64,000 bases of DNA from Nostoc sp. HK-01. GTDB taxonomy: Bacteria > Cyanobacteriota > Cyanobacteriia > Cyanobacteriales > Nostocaceae. The stretch is taken from contig AP018318.1 in assembly GCA_003990705.1 (NCBI GenBank), positions 4,591,501-4,655,500 of the forward strand. The letters run 5' to 3'. Position numbers and translations under genes: made by a program. This document shows, piece after piece, positions 56,156 through 64,000 of this stretch (position 1 is its first letter; each line of letters opens with the position of its first letter). The notes under the pieces are model-generated. The model searched no databases, had not been told where the DNA came from, and saw only the letters and a program-made list of their open reading frames with translations.

Positions 56156-56791
56156 TTAACTGTTACTTAACTGTTGTTTAAGATGGCGTATGGCGGCGCT
56201 GGTGTTGCGTTGATAGGCAATTTGCACACATTGGGAGATGGCGCTGTGCAAATCAAATTCTGGAAAATAGCGACTCTGGGTTTGCAGTTGGTAATTGGTT
56301 CCCTGCAATTGGTAAATCAATAACTGCTGTTTTTTGAATAACCAAACTTCTGGAACACGATAAGGCAGATAATCTTGCACATCGGAATAACTAGTGACAT
56401 CAATTTCAATTACCAAATCAGGCGGGGGATCTTGTCCCCAGTCAATCCGCTTTTTACCTGAAACAGCTTGCCAATTATCAATGTAAAAACAATAGTCAGG
56501 CTCAATACCACTTTCTTCTGGTAAAGTCATAGTCACAGGGGTAAACGCATCATATTCCCTGTCATCGCGATCTAACAAAGCCTTCACAATATCTGCTACT
56601 AAATTGGCATCTCGTCCATGTACAGGCAAAGGTGACATTAGTAATACTTCTCCATCACGATATTTAATGCGGGGAATTGAGCCATCTCCCCGTTGTTCAC
56701 AGAGGCGCTGATACTCTTGCCAAGTAGCAGGTAGGCGCACCACAGAACCAGCAGGTAATTGAACTTTGTCATCAGAGACTAAGGCAAACAT
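56156..56791 (-). CDS. Uma2 family protein (DUF820)
   Basis: 211 residues from the ATG at 56791, which follows AAGGA. The PD-(D/E)xK-like core is visible in RIKYRDGEVLLMSPLPVHG, GIEPDYCFYID and PPPDLVIEIDVTSYSD. It is the second Uma2 gene in the window (the other is at 13500). The frame is open upstream to 56905, but that extension reads into the divergent promoter region. The function of the family is unknown. Confidence 0.82.
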   Translation of the reverse strand: MFALVSDDKVQLPAGSVVRLPATWQEYQRLCEQRGDGSIPRIKYRDGEVLLMSPLPVHGRDANLVADIVKALLDRDDREYDAFTPVTMTLPEESGIEPDYCFYIDNWQAVSGKKRIDWGQDPPPDLVIEIDVTSYSDVQDYLPYRVPEVWLFKKQQLLIYQLQGTNYQLQTQSRYFPEFDLHSAISQCVQIAYQRNTSAAIRHLKQQLSNS

Positions 56792-56991
56792 AATTGCAGA
56801 TCCTTTGAGTGGTAGTGAAGGACAATGATTATGAAGATTTGCGATGGTATTTGTAAAGGTGCGATCGCTTGATTGATTTAATGGAATCAGAGATGTAAAG
56901 AGCAAGCGATTATAATAACTCTACCTTGGTTTCTCAAGAGGGGAATTTTGCGTTAAATCTGCCACTCTCAACTCTAGGATCTAAAATCGAC

Positions 56992-57411
56992 ATGGCACCT
57001 TTACCCGATTACCGCCCAAAACAACTGTCTGTAGGCCCTTTAGAGGCAGAAATTTTAAATATTGTCTGGGAACTTGGTTCCGCAACAGTTAAAGATGTAC
57101 ACGATCGCATTTTGGCTGATCCTAACCGAGAATTAGCTTATACTTCTGTCACTACAGTGCTGCGTCGCCTCACAGACAAAGGTTGGCTGGCTTGCGATAA
57201 ACAAGGACGAGCCTTTTATTGGCGACCATTGCTAAGTAAGCAACAAGCTCAAGTCATTAAAGCTCATGATCAATTACAACGATTTTTAGCAGTGGGTAAT
57301 CCCGATGTGATCGCTGCTTTTGCCGATAGTCTGGATGAAACTGCGAGTCAGCAAATAGAAGCGATCGCCAAGCGCATTCAAGCTGCACGTCAAGCCAGGG
57401 AGGAACAATAA
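56992..57411 (+). CDS. BlaI/MecI-type transcriptional repressor
   Basis: 139 residues from the ATG at 56992 (a TTG at 56926 would add 22). A winged helix typical of BlaI/MecI/CopY repressors is seen in GPLEAEILNIVWELGSATVKDVHDRILADPNRELAYTSVTTVLRRLTDKGWL. The C-terminal helices mediate dimerisation and are the usual cleavage site. Its TAA overlaps the ATG of the M56 peptidase gene (TAATG), so the pair is coupled like blaI-blaR1. Confidence 0.88.
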   Translation: MAPLPDYRPKQLSVGPLEAEILNIVWELGSATVKDVHDRILADPNRELAYTSVTTVLRRLTDKGWLACDKQGRAFYWRPLLSKQQAQVIKAHDQLQRFLAVGNPDVIAAFADSLDETASQQIEAIAKRIQAARQAREEQ

Positions 57412-58256
57412 TGCACTTAGTCATGATTTTGACTGCTGTGACAGTCTCTTGGATATTGAGATGCTCTTGGGTGAATACTCCAGGTAATTGGAATGTGCGG
57501 TGGCGGAAAGCTCTATTTATCTTTCTGTTTCCGCCTTTGTTGCTATTCATGACAGCGATTTCTGTGCTGTTTATGGGGCCTCAAGGTAAAATGGGTGGAG
57601 CCTATACAGGCTGGTTGAGCTATGACTTAGCATTTATCACCCTGGGTTATTTTGCCTTTTTAGGCATTAAATTAACTTTGCAAGGTTGGCAGTCTGTAGA
57701 ATCTGCCCGCAATTCTCCCTTAGTCAATCTTGATGGTAAATTAGTCAGACTACTGAACACACCAGCATTGTTCGCTGGTCAAATTGGTTTTTGGCAACCA
57801 GAATTAGTAGTTAGTCAAGGATTGCTACAAACTCTTTCACCTGCTCATGTAGAAAGTGTCTTAGCACATGAGCAAGGACATCATTATTACAGGGATACAT
57901 TTTGGTTTTTCTGGCTGGGTTGGGTGCGTTCTTGTACTGCTTACTTACCTCATACTGATGAATTATGGCAAGAATTATTGGTGTTGAGAGAACTCCGTGC
58001 AGATAGTTACGCTGTATCTCAAGTAGATCCATTACTGTTAGCAGAATCACTCGTGTTGGTTGTGAGTCAAACTTCTGTCTTACCAGAATCTGAGGTTTGC
58101 TGTGCAGCTTTGGATAGTAGTGTAGGCGATCGCCTCGAACAAAGAATCGATGCTTTACTTGCACCACCAGAACCTGCGCTAAATATGAACTGGCAATCTT
58201 CTTCAGGATTCCTCCTAGCATTTTTACCATTATTAACTGTCTTATTTCATACCTAA
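57411..58256 (+). CDS. M56-type (BlaR1-like) membrane metallopeptidase without sensor domain
   Basis: 281 residues. Membrane segments at about 1-15, 33-55, 63-85 and the C-terminus surround the zinc site VLAHEQGHHYYRDT (His153, Glu154, His157). LLVLRELRADSYAV gives a further Glu and Asp for the site. It lacks the penicillin-binding sensor domain of BlaR1, so it must sense something else. It probably cleaves the repressor encoded just upstream. Confidence 0.85.
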   Translation: MHLVMILTAVTVSWILRCSWVNTPGNWNVRWRKALFIFLFPPLLLFMTAISVLFMGPQGKMGGAYTGWLSYDLAFITLGYFAFLGIKLTLQGWQSVESARNSPLVNLDGKLVRLLNTPALFAGQIGFWQPELVVSQGLLQTLSPAHVESVLAHEQGHHYYRDTFWFFWLGWVRSCTAYLPHTDELWQELLVLRELRADSYAVSQVDPLLLAESLVLVVSQTSVLPESEVCCAALDSSVGDRLEQRIDALLAPPEPALNMNWQSSSGFLLAFLPLLTVLFHT

Positions 58257-58364
58257 GCATGAGGTTTCTGCACTTATAGCCAAGATGTCTGCAATAGTTC
58301 CCCTAAAGATTTTTGCTGGAAGTGTAGGTGCAGATAAAAATTATTTTTTTATAGATAAGTTTTG

Positions 58365-58392
58365 TGGAGACCTTGATATATCAAGGTCTCCA
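58365..58392. terminator. Perfect palindrome after the M56 gene
   Basis: TGGAGACCTTGA (58365-58376), TATA, TCAAGGTCTCCA (58381-58392): a perfect 12-bp stem; the whole 28 bases form a palindrome. It follows the M56 gene by about 110 bases and precedes the Psb35-like gene. Likely a terminator, with a TTTTTTT tract at 58344-58350 on the left side. Confidence 0.65.
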
Positions 58393-58503
58393 TTACTTTG
58401 TGTCTACTGAAAGACCAATTATTTCCAACTTGGGGAGGATGTAAGTGATACTCTAGTTTTATAGTGTCTTAAGTAGTGTTGCGTAAAAAAGGAACATATA
58501 CTC

Positions 58504-58731
58504 ATGCTTATATTAATGCAAGCAGCAGATTCAGTCGCTACAGGCGGAGGTAATTTTCCCTTTGCTTTTACATTGGTGTATGTAGTTGGTTTTATTGCTG
58601 CTGTCACCATTGGTTCTATTGCTTGGTACAATTCCAAACGCCCAGTTGGTTGGGAAAGTAAAGATCGTCCCGACTTTGTACCCAAAGTAGACAAAGAAGA
58701 AACTCCGGGTGTAGGTGAACCAAAGGCATAA
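58504..58731 (+). CDS. Psb35-like small photosystem II assembly protein
   Basis: 75 residues with one membrane helix (about 20-42, FAFTLVYVVGFIAAVTIGSIAWY) followed by the conserved NSKRPVGWESKDRPDFVPKV. I recognise this as resembling the Psb35 family linked to CP47 and Hlip-containing assembly modules in Synechocystis; the match is from memory. An alternative ATG is four codons in. AAGGAA about 12 bases upstream may be the ribosome site. Confidence 0.6.
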   Translation: MLILMQAADSVATGGGNFPFAFTLVYVVGFIAAVTIGSIAWYNSKRPVGWESKDRPDFVPKVDKEETPGVGEPKA

Positions 58732-58776
58732 TAAGTCAATAGTCAACAGTCAACGGTCAATGGTGAGTTAGTGCTG

Positions 58777-58795
58777 TTGTCGGGTTTCCCGACAA
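58777..58795. repeat. Short hairpin TTGTCGGG-TTT-CCCGACAA
   Basis: A perfect 8-bp stem with a three-base loop, within repeat-rich DNA between the Psb35-like and TerB genes. It is followed by GTGTGCGTAGCGTTAGCGACGC, another small hairpin. Both are dispersed cyanobacterial intergenic repeats; a related CGGGAAACCCG is seen near 45157. Together they may end the convergent transcripts. Confidence 0.55.
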
Positions 58796-58907
58796 GTGTG
58801 CGTAGCGTTAGCGACGCAGAAGCGTCACCCAAAGGGTCAAAGTTTTAGAATTGGGAATCGAGACTTTTGACCTTTGACTATGGACTCTTGACTATGGACT
58901 TACAGTG

Positions 58908-59330
58908 TTAATTTTGAACCTCGACCCAACGCCGATAAAGCTTTTGAATTTGTTTAAGCAACGCATTATGAACTGGTTGTTGGGCTGATTCTTGTTCGGC
59001 TAAACCCTGAAGTTGTGTTAAAAGTCTGGCTTCTTCGGTGGCGACTTCTCCATCGCTATAAATTAAGCCACTAATAGCTTCAATGAGACTTTCGCAATCT
59101 TCCAGGCTAGGGCGATCGCCTAAATATTCTTTCACCCAGGCATAACATTCTTTTGGTTGCACGGGTACTAATTCGTACAACCAAGGCTTGATTTCTGGAT
59201 CGGTAGCCAAACCTTTTGCTTGTGCAATTTCGCGGAGATACTGTCGTTCCTCTGGCTGAATTATCCCATCAATCCAAGCGGCTCCAATCAAGATTTTAAC
59301 TAAGTTCTTTACATTAGAATCAGTAACCAT
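58908..59330 (-). CDS. TerB-like protein
   Basis: 140 residues, helical. VKILIGAAWIDGIIQPEERQYLREIAQAKGL and ISGLIYSDGEVATEEARLLTQL show the paired acidic motifs (DG-x-EE) of TerB domains, which bind metal. TerB proteins are tied to tellurite resistance and stress complexes, but the cellular role here is unknown. The rsmB gene lies 57 bases upstream on the same strand. Confidence 0.82.
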   Translation of the reverse strand: MVTDSNVKNLVKILIGAAWIDGIIQPEERQYLREIAQAKGLATDPEIKPWLYELVPVQPKECYAWVKEYLGDRPSLEDCESLIEAISGLIYSDGEVATEEARLLTQLQGLAEQESAQQPVHNALLKQIQKLYRRWVEVQN

Positions 59331-59387
59331 TGCTGCCTCCTGTGGTAGATTGGGGCTTCAATCAAATCGTACAATCCCTGGTAGTGA

Positions 59388-60734
59388 TCACCCGGAATCA
59401 TTAGTTTTTCTTAAGCGCACCATAAAAAAGCCGTCCATATCCCAACGGTGAGGCCAAACTTTCAGCCAGCCTTGAGGTGTGGAATAAACAGAGTAGGGTG
59501 AACCAACTGCGGGAGGCTCAATTTGCCATTCAGGATTCTCCGCTAAAAATCCCGAAATTACCGCTTCATTTTCTGCTAGATGCAGTGTACAGGTGGCATA
59601 AACAAGTACACCACCATTTTTGACAAAATTTGATGTATGTGACAGTAATTGCTTTTGCAGCAGTGACAGTTGTTGAATAGATTCTGGTGTTTGTCGCCAA
59701 CGTGCATCGGCGTGACGATGTAAGGTTCCCAAACCAGAACATGGTGCATCTAACAACACGCGATCGCCAATATTGTAAAATTGCAGCAAGTTGCGACTGT
59801 CGCCAGTGCAAATTTCAATGGAGTGCAAATTTAGCCGCCGCGCATTTTCTTGGAGTTTTCGCAGTCGAGAAGCAGTGCGATCGCACGCCCAAATTTTACC
59901 TTGATCCTGCATCAACTCTGCAATGTGCGTTGTTTTTCCCCCAGGTGCTGCACAGGTATCAATCACCACCTCACCCGGTTGAGGATCGAGTAAATGACTC
60001 ACCAGTTGAGCGCTTGCGTCTTGGACAACCCACCAACCTTCAGTAAATCCTGGTAGATTTTGTATTCCTCCGGTACTGCTAGTTAACCGTAAGGCTTGGG
60101 GTAAATGGGGAATTCTGTTAGCTAAAATTCCCGCCGATGCTAGGGCTGTTTCTACTTGTTCTAGATTAGTGCGTAAGGGATTAATGCGGAGGTCGATTGT
60201 TGGTGTTTGGTTCATCCATTCACAGAGTTTTTCTGTTTCCGCCAAACCAATTTGGTCTAACCAAACCTGAATTATCCAGTCGGGAAAACTATGTAAAATC
60301 CCTAAACGTTCTACAGGGTTTTCTGGTAATTTCAAAGGTTCAGGAGATTTCTCTACAAGACGAAGATACTGGCGTAACAAACCATTGACAAAACCCGTAA
60401 GTCCAGAAAAACCATTTTCCTTAGCGAGTTCAACAGTAGTATTCACAGCCGCTGAGGGAGGAATTCGTTCTTGGTAGCGGAGTTGGTAAAAACCTAGATG
60501 CAGGATGGTACGCAGTTCTGGTGGTTGGTGAGATTTTTTTGTGGCTAGTTGGTCAATGAGTGCATCGAGGGTGCGTTGTCTGCGGACACTGCCATAAACT
60601 AATTCTGTGGCTAGACGGCGATCGCTATCTGGCAATTTAAATTTTCGCAACACTCTATCAAGGGCAACATCAGCATAAGCCCCTTTGTGAACATCTCGTA
60701 AGGCGATAAAAGCTATTTGGCGGGGGTTAGTCAT
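59388..60734 (-). CDS. rsmB: 16S rRNA (cytosine-967-C5)-methyltransferase RsmB
   Basis: 448 residues. An N-terminal NusB-like RNA-binding domain (about 1-140, RQIAFIALRDVHKGAYADVALDR) precedes the methyltransferase core. VIDTCAAPGGKTTHIAELM binds SAM. DAPCSGLGTLHRH and VYATCTLHLAENEAVI hold the two catalytic cysteines of the Rsm/Nol1 family. The ATG lies inside the flanking direct repeat of a small mobile element at 60730-60883, so the leader of this gene has been rewritten. Confidence 0.93.
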   Translation of the reverse strand: MTNPRQIAFIALRDVHKGAYADVALDRVLRKFKLPDSDRRLATELVYGSVRRQRTLDALIDQLATKKSHQPPELRTILHLGFYQLRYQERIPPSAAVNTTVELAKENGFSGLTGFVNGLLRQYLRLVEKSPEPLKLPENPVERLGILHSFPDWIIQVWLDQIGLAETEKLCEWMNQTPTIDLRINPLRTNLEQVETALASAGILANRIPHLPQALRLTSSTGGIQNLPGFTEGWWVVQDASAQLVSHLLDPQPGEVVIDTCAAPGGKTTHIAELMQDQGKIWACDRTASRLRKLQENARRLNLHSIEICTGDSRNLLQFYNIGDRVLLDAPCSGLGTLHRHADARWRQTPESIQQLSLLQKQLLSHTSNFVKNGGVLVYATCTLHLAENEAVISGFLAENPEWQIEPPAVGSPYSVYSTPQGWLKVWPHRWDMDGFFMVRLRKTNDSG

Positions 60735-60883
60735 AAGTCAATACAGTTCAGTTAAGGTTTTGATCCCCCCTAGCCCCCCTTAAAAAGGGGGGAATTATAA
60801 TCTTGAAGTCCCCCTTTTTAAGGGGGATTTAGGGGGATCTTCAATGTCTAACATCACTAACTGAACCGTATTGGGTCATAAGT
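60730..60883. mobile_element. Small inverted-repeat element (MITE) with 9-bp flanking direct repeats
   Basis: CAATACAGTTCAGTTA (60739-60754) and its near-complement TAACTGAACCGTATTG (60858-60873) form 16-bp terminal inverted repeats with one mismatch. Flanking them is GTCATAAGT at 60730-60738 and again at 60875-60883, a 9-bp probable target duplication. Inside is a palindromic block from GATCCCCCC (60762) to GGGGGATC (60839) built of C-runs and AAGGGGG. No reading frame, so it must be moved in trans. Confidence 0.8.
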
Positions 60884-60936
60884 TTCCATCTACCCCCCTT
60901 AGACTCGGCAGGGCTGTATTATTCTATCAGCGTTGT

Positions 60937-62361
60937 TCACTGATTTAACAACCGCTTCAATTCCGCGTCAGAGAAGGGATTTTGACCAGCTTTTAACTCC
61001 TTCACCCAGCGTTGGCGTTGGGCTTTACTTTCTTTACTATCAGTCTTGGCGATGAAGGCTTCAAAGTCAGTTATTGCGCCTGGGATGTCGCCTGTTAACG
61101 CCCTAGCTAAACCGCGACTATCACGAATATTGCCATCATTCGGTGCAAGGGTGACGGCTTTTTCACAGGCGAATAATACTAGCTGGGCTTGTTTGCGTAG
61201 ACTACCTTGGAGGCAAAGTGTATGCCAAGCATCGGCGGAGATTTCGATTTTGGGATCTAACTTTTGGGCTGCGGCGTAAGCTGTGACGGCTTCTTGTACT
61301 TTATTTTTGGTTACAAGTTCCTGACCTTCTTCTAGTTTGCGTTGTGCTTTGCCTTTCATCACAAACTCTGTGGCTTTGGCTTGGGGGTCAAAGTTTAATT
61401 GCTTGTCCCATTGCTGGGCTTTGTGGAACTTGGCAACAGCAGCGTTAATATCATCATTTTGAGCTAACTTTTCACCTTGGCTAACTAACACAGTAGCGGC
61501 TTTAAGTAACGGAGATGAAGTTTGGCATTCTTTGACTTCTTCTAATGTTTCGGGATGGGCAATAAGGTAGTTATTTAGCAAAGTGCAACCACTATCTAAT
61601 AAGTTATCAAGATTTAAATCCCAAAGTTTGATGGTGTTGTCAAGACTGCCAGAAGCCAGGGTTTTGCCGTCGGGGCTGAAGCTGACGCTATTGACTGAAT
61701 TGCTATGACCGCTCAGGGTTTTCAGAGGTTTACCTGTGCTGATATCCCAAAGTTTGATGGTCTTGTCCCAACTGCCAGAAGCCAGGGTTTTGCCGTCGGG
61801 GCTGAAGCTGACGCTAATGACCGGACTGCTATGACCGCTCAGAGTTTGCAGCAGTTTACCTGTGCTGACATCCCAAAGTTTGATGGTGTTGTCAACACTG
61901 CCCGAAGCCAGGGTTTTGCCATCGGGGCTGAAGTTGACGCTCCAGACCTGACTGCTATGACCGTTGAGGGTTTTCAGGAATTTACCTGTGGTGACATCCC
62001 AAAGTTTGATGGTGTTGTCACCACTGCCAGAAGCCAGGATTTTGCAGTCGGGGCTGAAGCTGATGCTAATGACCGAATTGCTATGACCGCTGAGAGTTTT
62101 GAGAACTTTGCCTGTACTCACATCCCAGAGTTTGATGGTGCTGTCATAACTGCTCGAAGCCAGGGTCTTGCCGTCGGGGCTGAAGCTGATGCTAATGACC
62201 GGACTACTATGACCGTTCAGGGTTTTGAGAACTTTGCCTGTGCTGACATCCCAAAGTTTGATGGTGTTGTCACCACTGCCCGAAGCCAGGGTCTTGCCGT
62301 CGGGGCTGAAGCTGACGCTATTGACATAACTGCTATGACCGCTGAGGGTTTTCAGGAATTT
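60937..62361 (-). pseudogene. C-terminal part of a WD40-repeat protein, split off by a frameshift
   Basis: From 62361 the frame reads KFLKTLSGHSSYVNSVSFSPDGKTLASGSGDNTIKLWD and continues through seven WD40 repeats, then a helical TPR-like tail (about the last 200 residues). No ATG is present at its head; the first GTG is at 62121. It directly follows, one frame over, the stop of the upstream part at 62360. The two are one gene broken by a shift inside the repeats. Cells probably do not translate this part separately. Confidence 0.65.
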
Positions 62362-64000
62362 AGCTAATGACCGGACTACTATGACCGCTGAGGGTTTTCA
62401 GCAGTTTACCTGTACTGACATCCCAAACTTTGATGGTGTTGTCAGCACTGCCCGAAGCCAGGGTCTTGCCGTCGGGGCTGAAGCTGACGCTATTGACATA
62501 ACTGCTATGACCGCTGAGGGTTTTCAGGAATTTACCTGTGCTGACATCCCAAAGTTTGATGGTGTTGTCACCACTGCCCGAAGCCAGGGTCTTGCCGTCG
62601 GGGCTGAAGCTGACACTCCAGACCGAATTACTATGACCGTTCAGGGTTTTTAGAAGTTTACCTGTGCTGACATCCCAAACTTTGATGGTGTTGTCAGCAC
62701 TGCCCGAAGCCAGTGTCTTGCCGCCGGGGCTGAAGCTGAGGCTATAGCCCGGACTGCTATAACCGCTGAGGGTTTTCAGAAGTTTACCTGTGCTGACATT
62801 CCAAAGTTTGATGGTGTTGTCAGCACTGCCCGAAGCCAGTGTCTTGCCGTCGGGGCTGAAGCTGAGGCTATAGACCGGACTGCTATAACCGCTGAGGGTT
62901 TTCAGAAGTTTACCTGTGCTGACATTCCAAAGTTTGATGGTGTTGTCAGCACTGCCCGAAGCCAGTGTCTTGCCGTCGGGGCTGAAGCTGAGGCTATAGA
63001 CCGGACTGCTATAACCGCTGAGGGTTTTCAGAAGTTTACCTGTGCTGACATTCCAAAGTTTGATGGTGTTGTCAGCACTGCCCGAAGCCAGTGTCTTGCC
63101 GTCGGGGCTGAAGCTGAGGCTATTGACCCTACTGCTATGACCTTCTAAAGTATTCACTTCTACAGCTATAGCTCGATTTGCTGGGTTTTCTCCGGCTTGT
63201 AAATACACCCCTTGGTTTAAAGTTGCCACAGTCCGCATTTGAGTATCTGCTTTTGCCCAAGGTGCTTGTTTCAGTCTTCTCCCCGCTTTTAAAGCTTCAA
63301 TTAAAGCATCAGGGTGTTGTGCAGAAACTAACAATGCTTCGGAAGAATTATTCAAGGCGTTAATTTCACTAATCTCAGCTTTTTGTCTTTGCTTGTCTGC
63401 TCTTTGGGCGGCATCCCAGGCTGTAACGGCTAACCCAGCTAATACTATGCCGGCTGTAACTGAACCAAATAAGGCGCGTCTCAAAAAACTATTGAGTTTG
63501 GCTTCACTGAGTTTGCGTTGCTTTCTTTCTTTTTCCAGTTCCGCCATCAACTCTTTTAACTTCGGTTCCTGTTGCTGGCGAATAAAGGCCGCTAAATAAT
63601 CATGCACCAATTGGTAACGGTCGGCAGGTGTTTCTGGCAATAACATGACTAAGCCAGATTTGACAAAAATCTCTAATACTAAGTCTAGTTGGTTGACCGC
63701 CAAATCCTGAGATCCCCCCGCCTGCGGCGACCCCCTTAATAAGGGGGTTGAGGGAATTTTTAAACCCGAAGCAATTAAGCCCCCCTTTTTAAGGGGGGTT
63801 GGGGGGATCTCCCCATCATCAGCTGCTAAATCCTGAGATCCCCCCGCCTGCGGCGACCCCCTTAACAAGGGGGTTGAGGAAAAGCCCCCCTTTTTAAGGG
63901 GGGTTGGGGGGATCTCTTTTTTAAGGGTTGACGGGATCTCCCCACCAAAAGAAATATATTGCTGCAAATCTCGTTCTAGTTCCGCACGCGTTTTTAAGGG
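62360..64000 (-). CDS. N-terminal and middle part of a STAND/WD40 protein (5' end outside window)
   Basis: The frame is open to the right edge (LKTRAELERDLQQYISFGG), so the start lies outside. Order: end of a STAND ATPase module (NQLDLVLEIFVKSGLVMLLPE, ADRYQLVHDYLAAFIRQQ), a coiled coil, one membrane helix (RRALFGSVTAGIVLAGLAV), a second coiled coil, then six complete WD40 repeats and part of a seventh. It stops at 62360 in mid-repeat by frameshift. Two inserted repeat elements encode PPTPLKKGG and STPLLRGSPQAGG peptides at 63700-63955. Relatives act in signalling. Confidence 0.75.
   Translation of the reverse strand, partial: PLKTRAELERDLQQYISFGGEIPSTLKKEIPPTPLKKGGFSSTPLLRGSPQAGGSQDLAADDGEIPPTPLKKGGLIASGLKIPSTPLLRGSPQAGGSQDLAVNQLDLVLEIFVKSGLVMLLPETPADRYQLVHDYLAAFIRQQQEPKLKELMAELEKERKQRKLSEAKLNSFLRRALFGSVTAGIVLAGLAVTAWDAAQRADKQRQKAEISEINALNNSSEALLVSAQHPDALIEALKAGRRLKQAPWAKADTQMRTVATLNQGVYLQAGENPANRAIAVEVNTLEGHSSRVNSLSFSPDGKTLASGSADNTIKLWNVSTGKLLKTLSGYSSPVYSLSFSPDGKTLASGSADNTIKLWNVSTGKLLKTLSGYSSPVYSLSFSPDGKTLASGSADNTIKLWNVSTGKLLKTLSGYSSPGYSLSFSPGGKTLASGSADNTIKVWDVSTGKLLKTLNGHSNSVWSVSFSPDGKTLASGSGDNTIKLWDVSTGKFLKTLSGHSSYVNSVSFSPDGKTLASGSADNTIKVWDVSTGKLLKTLSGHSSPVIS
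63701..63918. repeat. Two tandem copies of a dispersed repeat inside the STAND/WD40 gene
   Basis: Copy one (63701-63813) and copy two (63827-63917) both start AAATCCTGAGATCCCCCCG, continue CCTGCGGCGACCCCCTTAA and AAGGGGGTTGAGG, and end AAGGGGGGTTGGGGGGATC. They are related to the core of the small element at 60762-60839. They are inserted in frame and translated as PPTPLKKGG-type peptides on the minus strand, between two conserved parts of the STAND domain. Confidence 0.85.

Noticed and set aside
61705-62653. Plus-strand repetitive frames antisense to the WD40 gene (for example MTAEGFQEFTCADIPKFDG)
   Set aside because: They are mirror frames of the near-identical WD40 repeats; the opposite strand encodes recognised WD40 blades.

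Overview
The window comes from a filamentous, probably heterocyst-forming cyanobacterium of the Nostoc/Anabaena group. The evidence is a phycoerythrocyanin (pec) tail followed by a complete phycocyanin (cpc) rod cluster with four cpcG genes in tandem, many copies of the GCGATCGC octamer, heptanucleotide-type short repeats in intergenic DNA, and many WD40, TPR-CHAT and Uma2 genes. Assignment to genus is an inference.

Layout. 1-1.7 kb: end of pecC, then pecE and pecF, whose products attach and isomerise bilin on phycoerythrocyanin. 2.3-9.7 kb: cpcB-cpcA-cpcC-cpcD-cpcE-cpcF-cpcG1-cpcG2-cpcG3-cpcG4, the phycocyanin subunits, rod linkers, bilin lyase pair and rod-core linkers; cpcG3 carries a C-terminal membrane helix and is CpcL-like. 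A short carotenoid-binding (OCP N-terminal) protein follows, then an alpha-carbonic anhydrase and a carotenoid-desaturase-like flavoenzyme. 13.5-31.6 kb: a Uma2 protein, the DAHP synthase gene aroF with an elaborate leader, a zinc-ribbon membrane protein, a DnaJ/pentapeptide fusion, a sensor histidine kinase, an SDR protein, a GH57 glucan enzyme, a DUF2808 protein, HemW, a PIN/TRAM membrane protein, a radical SAM/methyltransferase pair, a broken PIN toxin module, and groES-groEL under a perfect CIRCE element.

32.8-47 kb: two LuxR-type regulators, a DUF3386 protein, an exosortase with its probable dedicated substrate, dcd, a CobO-like protein, adk, rph, a TPR-CHAT caspase-like protein, pgl, an FHA protein and an M50 protease. 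47.4-64 kb: a large NB-ARC/WD40 protein, a heme-oxygenase-fold protein beside a short peptide gene, an IS4-type transposase with two small ribbon-helix-helix-like genes, comB, a second Uma2 gene, a BlaI/M56 pair, a Psb35-like protein, a TerB protein, rsmB with a small mobile element at its start codon, and a frameshifted STAND/WD40 gene running off the right edge.

The most interesting signal is the aroF leader (about 15.39-15.72 kb, minus strand). A short reading frame with seven aromatic residues, clustered as LFYSFYFW, is followed by a Rho-independent terminator just upstream of aroF, and a segment at the end of the frame can pair with the terminator's 5' arm. This is the logic of ribosome-mediated attenuation by Phe/Tyr/Trp supply. 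A second structured terminator with a competing stem lies further upstream. Small genes shorter than 60 codons were found by reading at 15454-15519, 25985-26164, 54087-54245 and 54326-54478.
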